Shown: positions 11,642 to 22,809 of the stretch, piece by piece
Layout of the letters: each line of letters begins with the position of its first letter
Numbering within the stretch: position 1 is the stretch's first letter
Source of the DNA: Rotaria socialis
Lineage: Eukaryota; Rotifera; Eurotatoria; Philodinida; Philodinidae
Reading direction: 5' to 3'
Length of the DNA stretch: 64,000 nt
NCBI GenBank assembly: GCA_905331475.1
Contig: CAJNYU010003630.1
Coordinates: 1-64,000 of the forward strand
Translations under genes and position numbers: made by a program
The notes under the pieces: generated by a model
The model's database searches: none
The model's input: only the letters and a program-made list of their open reading frames with translations
What the model was told of the DNA's origin: nothing

Positions 11642-12133
11642 TCTGTGTTGATTTGTATATTGATGAAGGCTGTTGATCGGTTTGAACGATGCTATTATTA
11701 TGCGAAGTTGGAATCAATTGAGCCTGGTGATTTAATTGGAAGCCATTTATTAATCTTGAGGATGCAACATGAAAGCGACTGTAGTATTCGTTCGCAACTG
11801 ATACCAACGATATTCTTTCACTTTTGCCAGAAGTTAACGTTGCTAGTATAAAATATTAAATAAAATCTTTCATAATGTTGATAATATCTGGTAGGGCTGC
11901 TTGATGTAGTTGAGTGCCGAGCGTAACGGTTTTCATGCTGGATGATCATAGATCTACTTTATTTTCTAGTCGTTTGTTACTATCGATAATTTTTGTCAGA
12001 TTATCCTTGATAGATTCAAATGTTTTTCTGTATCTGATGTACGTAGAAAAATCGACTCGACAGTTGTACGTGGTTGCGCAATATTCCATTGTTTTTATAA
12101 ATGATTATCACTTGTTGGAAATGGTGAAAAATC

Positions 12134-13400
12134 TTAATCACGGAGTTCGAATATAGGCAATTTTTCTTGCAGTGATAATCGTTGTAATAATCCTTTTTGT
12201 ATCGCATCTTCAACATTCTCTTTCAATTGGTCCTTATATTCTTTTATAACTTGACATTGACTATCTAATGAATGATGAGTTCCATCACATTGAGCACATT
12301 TCGGTTCATTTTTACACATATACGGAGTATCTACCATCAAATTCTCAAGACAAATTCGACATTTGTTTTCTGAATTGCATTTATTTCTTAAATGACCTAT
12401 ACACCAACATTTTGTGCAGTACGTTAGACAGTTTCCAGGGTAAAACTTGTTGATCGATAACCACGAATGACCTATTGCTATTCGACCCAGTTGGAGCACA
12501 GCATTATATTCACTATAATCTTTTACATCGAATCGATAATCATATGTTCTTCTTTGGTAGGAATAATGAATACGTTTAATTCTGTCTGCAGAGACAATCA
12601 TTCTTTGTATTTCATTTGAGATAAAATGTCCTTCTAGTTCCCTAGGAACATATCTAACTACAAGAACAAATGAATCGGGTACATATCTAGGTTTCGCGAT
12701 GACAATATTAATTCCATTTATTTTTGTAGGCCATTTATGCGAACCAACGAGAGTGACGTAATCTTCTTTATTATTAACACCTAACTTGAGCTTTTCCCCT
12801 AACCATCCTACTAATGTAAACTTATTAATTACAACGCCCTTCGATTGTAATTCTTTAAGTATAAGATCACTCGCATGAAGAGCTGTTGGAATACTATGAC
12901 GATCAGCATCCGAGGTGAATTCAATAAAAAAAAACACGGCATATTAGAAGATACCGAGTGCTTCAATTGATTAAAAGAAATTCTTTTACGATTCATAGAA
13001 GCTTGATTTATCACTTGATGTTGTCTTTCACCTGACGACATTGAAGACGATGGTTGTTGTGATTGTAAATTAATCTCCTGTTGTATATATTGCGATTGCT
13101 TATGTGTATTGCTGTCGATACCTTTTCGAGGATATTTACGACGACCCCTTCCATTGTTGATCGAACTTCCACTTTCGTCTAGCGGATGTCTACGCCTAGG
13201 AGTTCAATTCACTGGTTGCACTATTTGTTGTTGCTGATTTGATTTGGAATAATTTGTTTGCAGAAACTTGTGTACGTTTAAAGCTGCTTCCGGGCATTCC
13301 GATAGAATTTTGATATGGATTCAACTTGAACATTTGATATAGATCCCTGTTCCAATATCTCATATTTGTTTCCGGAAAGGTGATCATTTTTATGACCATT
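12134..13400 (-). pseudogene. LINE ORF1, RNA-binding CCHC zinc-knuckle protein
   Basis: The main frame, 12134-12937, encodes 267 codons. An RRM-like or esterase-like middle region (VLVVRYVPRELEGHFISNEI) is followed by a zinc-knuckle cluster with CTKCWCIGHLRNKC, CRICLE and CAQCDGTHHSLDSQC. Such clusters bind element RNA in jockey/I/CR1-type ORF1 proteins. Upstream frames (12829-13041 and 13196-13399) continue a low-complexity Q/N/S-rich N-terminus with shifts between them, so the original ORF1 probably began near 13.4 kb. Decay is milder than in the endonuclease. Confidence 0.75.
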
Positions 13401-15294
13401 ATTATTAACTCCCTCTCCCATCATTCCTCTCTTATCGACTTAGAGAGGCAGATGCACAAGGAATGTAACGATATCAAAAAGAAAAATGCGACTATACTTC
13501 ACGAAGCAAAAGGATGAGAACAGTGAATGTACCAATACGACAAACATGAAACGTAAAAATTTCATAACACAAAATACAGGTTCGTGGAGTTCCAAAAGCT
13601 CTATTGTACTCGTATATTGAAACATTTCTTTAACAAAAGCTTATTGATTAAAATATGATAAAAGAATAAGCCGTATTTATGTGAAATAAAACTCAGCTTC
13701 GTATTAATATGCAGTTGATATAGTACTTCTTTTTAGCAAAAACGTTTGTTTAGGAAAGTTTTAGAGCTGACTTCTAAGATAGAGCTTCTGGAGCTCTACA
13801 GAATCATTACTATCATTAACCTGCATAGTTTTATTAGAGAACACATAAATACATGTGAATTATATATTGTTTTCTCGAAATTGAATGATATTAGATACTT
13901 TTAATAATCCTGTAATAGCTTTTTTCTTTCTTTATTCATACACGGTCAATTTATATACTGAATCTACCGGAAATGAAACTAATGAAAATATTAGACAAAT
14001 ACTGAGATCATAAGTCTTTCTTTTTATGGCTCACGCGTTATAATTCAGTACAAGAATGAAAATTCACATACTGTAATTTTGTCACTAATGGAAAGTCTAA
14101 AAATGAATTGGTTGATGTGAACTGTTTTATTGTTATACTATAGAGGCTAGAGATTTTAATCTGTTCATGTGTATGGACGTTCATCATATTGGTATAAAAA
14201 CTGATAATGAGACCAATAAACATATTCAGCGTGACTTAAAAATAGCACTCCTACAAAAGATTTTACTGATTATATTTGGGTGTGGGTGTAAGTGTTTTCT
14301 TCTTCATCGACACTCACATCCACACCCTGAAATGAGATGTAAATATCAAGATTTTCTAGAGTGCTGCACTATGGTTTGAATAAGAAAAAAGCCACTAGAA
14401 TAAAATTAACGTGAATTTACAGCTCGAATGACTTACCAACAGGTCGTAAAGTAGCCATCTTAGGTGTTACCTGATGCGCGATGCACACAATAAAAATACA
14501 AAACTTTTGTCATAACGTCAAAATAATTTTAATAAAATAAGAATATCGCCGACATATCAAAGCTATGGAGATCTAAAGGATTTTGGTCGATTTGCTTCAA
14601 TAATGGTTCAGCTCAAAAATCGTCTGGAATTTCAAAGTATCGTGCTCATCACACATCATCTTCATTTTGTTGTGGGTAAGTTGAGTTCAGCATGATGAAT
14701 TAGAAAAAGGAGCTTATTCGGTTATGTGAAACAATAGAAATAATCTGGGAAAAGTATTTTAATCATTAGTTAAAATATGAATTTTATTTTCGTCGAAATT
14801 TAAAGGCATCAATGTGATTTCTTTATCTAATCATATATAAATGTAAGAAAAAAAATACGTTTTACTCTACCATTGAATAATGATAATCTTGAATAAATCT
14901 CAATAAAAAAAGAATTCCATGTATGACTTACTATGTGTTAATATTCAGCGTAAACAAAAATGAAATGCTACAAATAAAATGAGTTCTGTAAAGAATATTT
15001 TGATAGAGAACCATTAAATAAATAGTATATGATTTTCTCCTCGGTTGCAATAAAATGTATGTAACACACTCTCATATAGTCGATGAATCAATACCACTCA
15101 AACTCAAATATTATTTGCCGATCGAATCAGTAGTAGAACTTATTTATATACTGAGCAAGCACCAACATTACCAGGTTTAATACTGCACAAGAAAAATAAT
15201 GTACAGTGCGATACAAAAATAGTTATGTAGTATTATTAGGTAAACAAAATATCTACTGATGTGACAAAACATTGTCTGTACAATATTGTTGTAA
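13401..15294. other. Non-coding stretch with one hairpin repeat
   Basis: No gene is supported. Small open frames show no domain and no splice structure. The only clear structure is the GGGTGTGGGTGT hairpin at 14276-14328, annotated separately. Confidence 0.5.
14276..14328. repeat. GGGTGTGGGTGT hairpin element, copy 2
   Basis: TTTGGGTGTGGGTGTAAGTG is followed, after a short pyrimidine-rich loop, by CACTCACATCCACACCCTG, which pairs back with it over about 20 bases. The first 16 bases are identical to copy 1 at 3231. The loop differs between copies while the arms are kept, as expected for a foldback element or for selection on a structure. Confidence 0.65.
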
Positions 15295-16590
15295 GGTGCA
15301 CCAAGGGCAAAACATGAGCATAATTTATTTCTTTATTTTTTGCATGGTTATATAGAGCTCGTTGGGCTGATCACGAATATCACCTTTAAAACATTTTTGG
15401 TCACGTTTTGGATGAAAAAACTTCGAAATGCGAAAAATAGCTATAAAATGGTCTATTTCACACTTTTTTCAAGAAATTTCAAAGTTTCGATCAATAATAA
15501 TACTGATGAGACTTCGAAACTAAAAATTCGAGTTGAACTATATTAGCTTAAGAATTTTTCATCATTCATATCTGTTTCAGTAAGACTGACACGGTTGTCA
15601 CATGACACAAAAAACGACCAATAGCACGTCATTCTACCAAACCTATCTAGTCTTTTGTTCTACAACATTTCCCTAAGCTTCTCATGTCATTCGAACCGTC
15701 AAGCGAAGGTCAAAAAACGCCTAGCATGGATTTCGACAAATTTTCTTTTCTCATAGAGAAAAACTGATTTTACTGGAAGCAATGCAGTTAAAAAAAATGT
15801 TTTTATCATTCGGGTCAAACTTCGTCCAATTTCGATTTCGACATGAACAAATAGGTAAAAAAATGGTGTAGAATTCAATGGAGCTATTTAAAGATCTCTA
15901 TTGAATCTTTGAAGATCCTCAGGAAAATATTTTCTTATGAAACGGCGGCAGTCTATGTTTCGTGTGGTGAAATGAGTGGTGCCACACGTCTAGAGTTTGA
16001 AGATGAGAAAAGATAGACCTTACTCATACGCATGTATTTGGCTATCTAATGTTGTTACATGACGTATCTAACATAGTACATCTTTTTAACTGCATTGTTT
16101 CCAGTAAAATCAGTTTTTCTCTATGAGAAAAGAAAATTTATCGAAACTCATGCTAGTTGTTTTTTGCCTTCACTTGACGGTTCGAATGATATGAGAAGGT
16201 TGGAGAAATGTTGTAGAACAAAAGACTAGATAGGTTTGACAGAATGACGTGCTATTGGTGGTTTTTGGTGTCATGTGACGACCGTGTCAGTCTTCCTGAA
16301 ACAGATATGAATGATGAAAAATTCTTAATCTAATATAGTTCAACTCGAATTTTGAGTTTCGAAGTCTTATCAGTATTAGTATTGATCGAAACTTTGAAAT
16401 TTCTTGAAAAAGAAACTACGAAATAAACCATTTTATATCTATTTTTCGTATTTCGAAGTTTTTTCATCCAAAACGTGACCAAAAAGTGTTTTAAAGGTGA
16501 TATTCGTGATCAGCTCAACAAACTCTATATAACCATGTAAAACATAAAAAAAAAAAAGATTTTTTACTCATGTTTTGCCCTTGGTGCACC
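15295..16590. mobile_element. 1.3 kb foldback element with ~500 bp inverted arms
   Basis: The left arm, 15295 to about 15800, begins GGTGCACCAAGGGCAAAACA. The right arm, about 16080 to 16590, ends with the complement TGTTTTGCCCTTGGTGCACC. The match runs inward for roughly 500 bp with scattered substitutions and small indels. Matched landmarks are AAAACTTCGAAATGCG with CGTATTTCGAAGTTTT, and CTAGTCTTTTGTTCTACAAC with its complement near 16215. The spacer is about 280 bp. No transposase frame is present; the 68-codon frame in the left arm has no domain. It looks like a large non-autonomous inverted-repeat transposon or a failed head-to-head duplication. No target duplication was evident at GTAA/GTCA. 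Confidence 0.8.
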
Positions 16591-19500
16591 GTCATAAAAA
16601 GTAAAAATTGTTACGTCATGATTCTTTTCGATTAATGACTCACAGGGTGAAATCGATGTCAACCTTGGTTTGCGGCGAACGCACACATTTCTGTTCTTAG
16701 TGTTTTTATGAACACATTTGCCAATTCAGCCGTTTTAACTACAACAAATCATTGGGATTTACAAAAGGCAAACAAACGAAATACTTCATAAAGAGAAAGA
16801 CATGCATTTATGCTTTTTTTTCTCTTTTTCTTTAGTATTCAAGGTAATTTGATTTTTTTAAATTCGACTCGTTTCGCTTGTTGAAAATCAGTACTCAGAC
16901 TGCTTCTGCTAGTCAGTGCTGTGAAATTTGACTATTCTATCGAAGGTTTGCGCTCGAGAAAAAAAAAGAATTTTTTTCTCAGGTTATGTATGAATCGTTG
17001 AGTTTAATTTTTGTCATCTGCGTTACTATTATTCTTGTTGAAGTAGTCTGTTATTTTGCCACCCAGCATTCATATTGACTACTAAGAATGAGTTGTCTTA
17101 AAATATGTACCAATAAAGTTTAAAGACAAGAACACTTTGCTTTTCGTTATGCAATACAGTGAATAGATATCGGCGATCAAACATGTCAGTAGCTTCACAA
17201 TTTACATCGATTATAACCTGCTCAATGTGTATAAGACCAATCTAATTTTAAGTTTGACCAAGTAATGTTACAAAATCATTTCAAGATTTATTATGAATTA
17301 GGAAAACAAATTAGTTTCTCAAGTGATTCATCTGATAGCTGCTTAAATTTAATGTGAGTTAATAATGGCAAACTTTGAGAGCGGTAATATTGATCTCATC
17401 AAATAGTCGTCTATTGCTAAAAGTTAATTCGTTATCTTATGAATTAATAATATGGCCATTGTTGGACGTAATAATAACTATCACTGTTTGACAAATCAAA
17501 TATGATAAATCATGTGCGTTCAACTCAATAGAAATATATTAGTTAACTAATAAAATATTTGCTTTTGCATTGCACGTACTTTGCCTCAGTACTGGAACGG
17601 TTAGTAAGTGATTGGATCGAAGATTTCTTACAAAGTGAGTTTATGACATTAATTCCTATCGATATCAAGTATGCTATTGATAAACAATTCGATGGATATG
17701 TTAGCATTGTCATAATCATAAAATTATTTTAAATTTTCTACCCTACACCGTACACATCGGAAAGAATATCACTTTCAAAATAGAATAAAAATAAAAACTA
17801 GTAGCGTTATAGAAATTTCATGCGATTAATGTAATTCTTAGCAGATCAATAGGATTGATCGTGGGTTTGAGTTGACTGTTAGATAGACTGCCGGTCGGTA
17901 TAATATGACTAGTTTATATTGTTAATGGAGAGGCAAAAAAGAAAGTTGGTTTGCAAAGTGTAGCATACATTTTAGCGACTACTCTGTAGATTTATCTATC
18001 ATAATATCAACAGACCATATCCTCAAGCAATCATTTAATAAAATAAATCTAACAAATCAAGTCTATAGGCGAGAAGTGGTGAGTATTTATACTTTTTTTA
18101 ACCTTCTTCAACAGAAGAGAAATATTCCTTCTTTCTTTTTTTCGAAGTACAATATTATTGAGCAGTGTCTGAACCGTTTTTATAAATATTCACACCAGTC
18201 GTGAATACAACTATTGGCATTCATCATTAGTAATAAAAGATAAGGACAAACAGCCGTTACTTTTATGGTATCATGATGTCCTAAAATTCTATGAAATATC
18301 GTAATCAAACATTAATTCTTTTTGCGCACACGTCTAGAGAAAAGAAATTCTTAATGAGTCACAATACAAGTGCAGTTTGCGTCTCAAGCTGAAGTTAGTT
18401 ACTGTTGATATAAGCACACTGCCTTATAACGTATGGAAGAAAGAGAAAAAGAGTTCAGCTTCATGAATATAAAACGAGTGCAGTCTGCCATACGATACTT
18501 TCCAATTCACAAGATTTCGTTTTTGTATTTATTCTACAGCCATACTTGTCAAATGTTGATATTATTTTAAAAGAATGATCTCTAGGTACAGCATAGAGAC
18601 AATATTTGTTCATATCCTAGAGCAAAAGGTCGAGATTGAGTTGACAACGTCTCTGTAGTGGATAGTTTTTATTGAAAGTTTCACAGGGTTTTTGTCCTTA
18701 AACTTTATTTCTTTCGTGATACATAATAATGAAAACCCACGGAAGTAAAAAAATACCTTCGTCTGCTTATTTTTCTGAACATGTGACATTATATATGAAC
18801 CCTATTATTATAGTCGAGAAAGAATTTTTTGAAAATTTTCATGGTAAATATGTTGGCGGAGTTTTTTTCTTCTCTAGTAATAAATGTAATTATGTTTGCT
18901 GTTCGATTTGTTTTTAACTATAACTGAAGCATTCATACTTCAGGATACATCAACAGTTACAAAAAAAATACATCTAAAGAACCGAACAACTGAAATTTTT
19001 TGTCGTGAAAATTATTCTCTATTTTCATATTGAAAAACTTACTCGTGATTATTCGTCACGCATATTCTCATTCAATTGAAAATCAAATAGAAGCAATGTT
19101 TTATATGTAGAGTTATATTCAATCAGTATGAAACACGGTCGTATAAATTTTCACGTTGAGATTAGATTACGAATTCATTGTGTGCAGTCTATTCTAAAAT
19201 TTCAGCTCCTACAAAGGCAACATTAAGTTTTGTGCACTTAGATATCAATTATATTCTTGTTCATATTAAAATGCTATTTATTGTATCGACTATCAGTATA
19301 AAATATCGCTGGCTTTCCTTGAGCTGATGACAACATAATACTTTTTTTACAACGTTTTAATACTCAAAAAAATCAATACTGCTGATTCGTGGCGCTTTTA
19401 TTGCTTTTTTATTTTAGATTTATATCGTTGTAAAAATCGGACGCATTTTAAATGGCAGAAAGAGAGAAGAAGAAAGACGAACTAAACAACGTATTTTTTT

Positions 19501-19979
19501 ACTTTCTTGCATTGAGACAGAAAAAAAAGAAAGTTGATGATGTAAGCAAACTTGTTGCTATAATAATGGTTGATATATTTTCTTCCGAACAAGTCGTAGG
19601 GAACGCGGAACATTTTATTTTTTCTGTAAGCATGCTATTCTCTTGATGGAATCTTCTTCTTTTTAGAGAACGATTTCAAGTGTTAAAATGTGAACAATCT
19701 AGCATTTTTATTCAAAGTTTTTAATGTTTTATATTATGATCTAACTTCATGACTGTTCTATACTTGTGTTCAGATACTAATGAATTCATTTTTTGCCGCA
19801 AAGGAAAAGTCTTCTAACGATGTAAGTAAAATATGATTCTTCTATGTAATTCTTGAAAATGAAAAACAAAAATGATATTACTATCTGTTATGTCTTCTTC
19901 TCGCTCACATTATTATACTCAGTTATCAGCGAGACAGCAACGTGATGGTATGACAACAGAACGGAACAAAAGGATAATC
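16591..19979. other. 3.4 kb non-coding stretch, no gene seen
   Basis: AT-rich sequence with homopolymer runs. Open frames at 18729-18917 and 19452-19646 are short, without domains or splice partners, and have the composition of the flanks. No RNA gene, array or element was recognised. Confidence 0.5.
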
Positions 19980-20052
19980 CCCCTTCGCATGGAATCGAAC
20001 CATGCACCTCCTGCTTACCGGGCAGACGTATTAACCATTTTACTAGAAAGGG
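19980..20052 (-). tRNA. tRNA-like gene, anticodon GGT (Thr) by loop position; possibly degenerate
   Basis: The minus-strand product is exactly 73 nt including the discriminator base. The acceptor stem is CCCTTTC/CGAAGGG, with a G:U pair and a C-C mismatch at the base. The D arm has an A-box-like TAGTAAAATGG. The anticodon stem TCTGC/GCAGG holds the loop CCGGTAA, and the T arm is CATGG-TTCGATT-CCATG with a perfect B box. A TTTT terminator lies about 8 nt downstream (plus 19968-19971). Standard numbering puts GGT at the anticodon, but position 33 is C instead of the near-universal U. With the stem mismatch, this could mean a pseudogene or a tRNA-derived repeat. No intron is needed. Confidence 0.6.
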
Positions 20053-20686
20053 TATCTCTCTCCGTCTTACGATTGTATGGGAACAATACGATCGTAACAC
20101 TATCAATAATATAATTCTACCAATATTGACACAATAGTTAATCAATAAATAAAATCTTTTATTTTCATTGTTTCAGTTTGAATAGAGAGTTAGATTTCGT
20201 TGTTTGTTAGTGACATTTTTTAAGCGAAGAATAATTTTGTAAGATCTAGTTTTGGTCGATATTAACAAAAGAAACAGTAATTTTCCCTGTGTCAAGGTTC
20301 TTTTTCTTTGAAAAGAAAATTGGGACTCATTTACGCTTTCATTAAACGAGACAATTGCATGGGAATGGATTTGATTAATGTCAAAAGTATCTGAACGAAT
20401 AGAATGACAGAGCGGAATGAAGTACTTTTATTTGCCAAAGAAAAATGCATAATCCTCGATAATTTTCTCCTCTTATTCGGAACAATATGAGTGCAGCTAA
20501 TCCGTTTCGCAAAATTCAAGACATGCATTGATCGATAAAGCATTACGGTTCAGTTCTCTTTCATGCCAATGCACCTTGAATTAGTCAGAAGGAGAAGAAA
20601 AGAAAAGAGCTGAATAAACATTTTTAAATACATTACATATGATTCAAATATTGTTATAGATTTCCTCCGAATGATTCATCGAATCA
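20053..20686. other. Intergenic, no gene seen
   Basis: This gap between the tRNA-like gene and the membrane-protein gene is AT-rich. The minus-strand frame of 70 codons at 20331-20543 has no recognised domain. The last 40 bp hold an acceptor-like GTTATAG at about 20653-20660, before the ATG at 20687. Confidence 0.4.
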
Positions 20687-21831
20687 ATGAAATTTCTTTC
20701 AGCAATAAATCTTAGACATAATTCGTCATTGGTCATCACTTGTATTCTACTAATAATATTAGGCGTTATCCGATGGTTTTTCGATGGATCAACAATATTT
20801 ATTAAGTCTCCCGCTCAACCACATGCAACTTCTTCATCTATTGGTTCGAATAAAAAGCAAATTGTTTTCTATCGTCGGCAGGGTTGTTCGTGTGCACGAC
20901 CTATTTTTGAATATGCATCTAATGTTCTAGTTGTTGATGAAACATCTTCATCTCTTTGTAGTCAATATGCAACATTTCGTGGCTTTCATCAACGTATTAT
21001 AGCTATTAGTATGTATGGCCCGAAAGAAAATACTTTATTTAGTTTTAAAACATCATTGAATTTTCTATATGAACTTATTGATGACATGACAAATATTTAT
21101 CCTGGCTGGATCTTACGAATCTATCATGACTCATCGATCAAAGAAGATATTATTTGTCCGATTGAATGTGCGCATAATCATGTTGATTTTTGTAATGCAA
21201 GCGCGATGGGAAATCTACGTAATGTAAATAGCTACATGCCACCAAAAATTTGGCGTTTTCTACCTGTTGGTGATCCACTTGTTGATGTAATGGGTAGTCG
21301 TGATCTTGATTCACCATTGGCACAACGCGAGCTAGATGCTGTTAATTATTGGTTATCAACAAATAAACAATGGCATGTAATGCGTGACCATCCATTACAT
21401 ACTGTTCCAATGCTTGGTAAGAAGCATCTTTTTTTCTACATGATTTTTTTTCTTTGGAATTCTATTGTATTATTTTAGGTGGTATGTGGGGCTTTCGTCC
21501 AGAACTTAATCGAACAATGGCTCGGCAACTTTTGAATCAGATTTTAAATCGTTCATTAGTGAGCCGATATACTGGCCGAGGTGATCAAACATTTCTAACA
21601 GATTATGTATGGCCCCATATTCAAGAGCATCTACTAGCACATGATAGTCATTTATGTACTACATGGTATGGAAAAAATTCTGAACCATGGCCAACGCGTC
21701 GACCATTATTGAATGCCACAGGTTGTTTTGTTGGATGTGTACGGCCTTGTTGTCGAATAAATAAACATCCATTTGGAGAATGTCCAGTGGCTTGCCGGCC
21801 AAAAAATCATACAGATTGGACAATGTGTTAG
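20687..21831 (+). CDS. Type II membrane protein, glycosyltransferase-like, unknown specificity
   Basis: Two exons, 20687-21416 and 21479-21831, are joined across a 62 bp GT-AG intron and give 360 residues. A short basic cytoplasmic tail is followed by one membrane anchor (about residues 16-34, SLVITCILLIILGVIRWFF), as in Golgi type II enzymes. The luminal part has WILRIYHDSSI, SRDLDSPLAQRELDAVNYWL, then MRDHPLHTVPMLGGMWGF and GRGDQTFLTDYVWP, and a Cys-rich C-terminus (CFVGCVRPCC, then CPVACRP). The RDHP..GGMWG and GDQ..L signatures recall an uncharacterised glycosyltransferase-like family seen in animals and bacteria. That assignment is from memory. The intron interrupts the codon inside the GG of GGMWG. 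Donor substrate and role are unknown. Confidence 0.8.
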
Positions 21832-22809
21832 AGTTGGTGTTTTTTTAATTCTTTTATTGTTGATGAAAAAATAATGTTCAAATAATATTCCCCTATTATT
21901 GTTATTATGTGATAGATTTTTTTTTAAAGTTTTGACTAAATTTATTTCTATTTGCAAATAATAATACTGTCAAATATTTTCAAAATTGAAACAATTTTCT
22001 GAACTCTTTATAGTTGAATTATGAAGATTTGTCATTGTTAAAATATTTTCATTATAAAAGTATGAATACATATAGTCGAATGGGTTCATACATGATCACA
22101 ATACGTACCAACCGAACGTAACGAATATCATGGTTCGAACCTAACGTTCGGTACAGTATGTCTCCTCAACGCCACAGGCAGGACAGACTAGTTCACCTGG
22201 CCTATCCAGTTTGTGGAGAAGAAAAAATTAAGCATGATAGGAAGCTGGGGAGACTTTCTCTGTCTCATCTAGTGCCGTTAACTCATCCTACATTTCTTTT
22301 TCGCCAAATTTTCTTGTCTATATTCATCATTTTCTAACAGATAAAAAAAACAATTATGTGGTAGCTATATAATTGTGTTTCAAAAAAATCCTATTCATTG
22401 TGCTGTTCACATCATTAAAACAATGACATCATGAGTGTTAACTATAACTACTATTCACTTTACTTGAAAAAAGGGAAAGAATGAAAATTTATTCAGACTA
22501 CTGAATTAAATAGGTTATGAGTCAGGAATCTAGCGAGATATTGGTCACATTTGCACTCGATTTTGACTATATTTACTTTAGTTGTTTCGTTTCCTATGCC
22601 TAATGACACATGCTTACTTCTGTTTTTTTTCTCTTTCGTATTTTTTGGGCGACAACTTTGTTGAGTCAAGAAATTGCCATACGCTGTAGTAACCACATCC
22701 ATGAAACTTTTTTTTTCCTATTGGGCAATTACCGTTTTAATTTTTCAGCAAGCATATAAAGTCCTCGTGTTTTTTTCTCAATCTGACAAAAGAGCAATAA
22801 CTTAGAAAT
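21832..22809. other. Intergenic, no gene seen
   Basis: AT-rich. A short imperfect inverted repeat occurs at about 22107-22158 (GTACCAACCGAACGTAA against CTAACGTTCGGTAC). The stretch at 22160-22290 is less AT-rich than its neighbours but has no open frame or RNA signature that I recognise. Confidence 0.4.

Larger units (their letters stand above)
7602..13400 (-). mobile_element. Decayed non-LTR (LINE) retrotransposon, two-ORF type
   Basis: Reading the minus strand from 13400 down, one meets an ORF1 with CCHC zinc knuckles, an ORF2 with an APE-type endonuclease, a linker, a reverse transcriptase and a C-terminal domain. The order and the multi-CCHC ORF1 fit the jockey/I/CR1-like group. Frames are broken by shifts and stops, and two foreign repeat elements (9235-9475 and 9910-10660) are inserted between endonuclease and reverse transcriptase. 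It is therefore an old, inactive copy. The outer ends are approximate: the 5' boundary lies near 13.4 kb, and the 3' end is somewhere in 7150-7600, with no clear poly(A) tail or target duplication. Confidence 0.85.

Noticed and set aside
15340-15546. 68-codon frame in the left arm of the large foldback element
   Set aside because: No domain; not preserved as an open frame in the complementary right arm, so not a transposase remnant I can support.
19872-20145. Open frames on both strands around 19.9-20.1 kb
   Set aside because: They cover the tRNA-like gene; the apparent protein is a translation of tRNA stems.
22107-22158. Inverted words GTACCAACCGAACGTAA and CTAACGTTCGGTAC
   Set aside because: Short and imperfect, seen once; not enough to call an element or a regulatory site.
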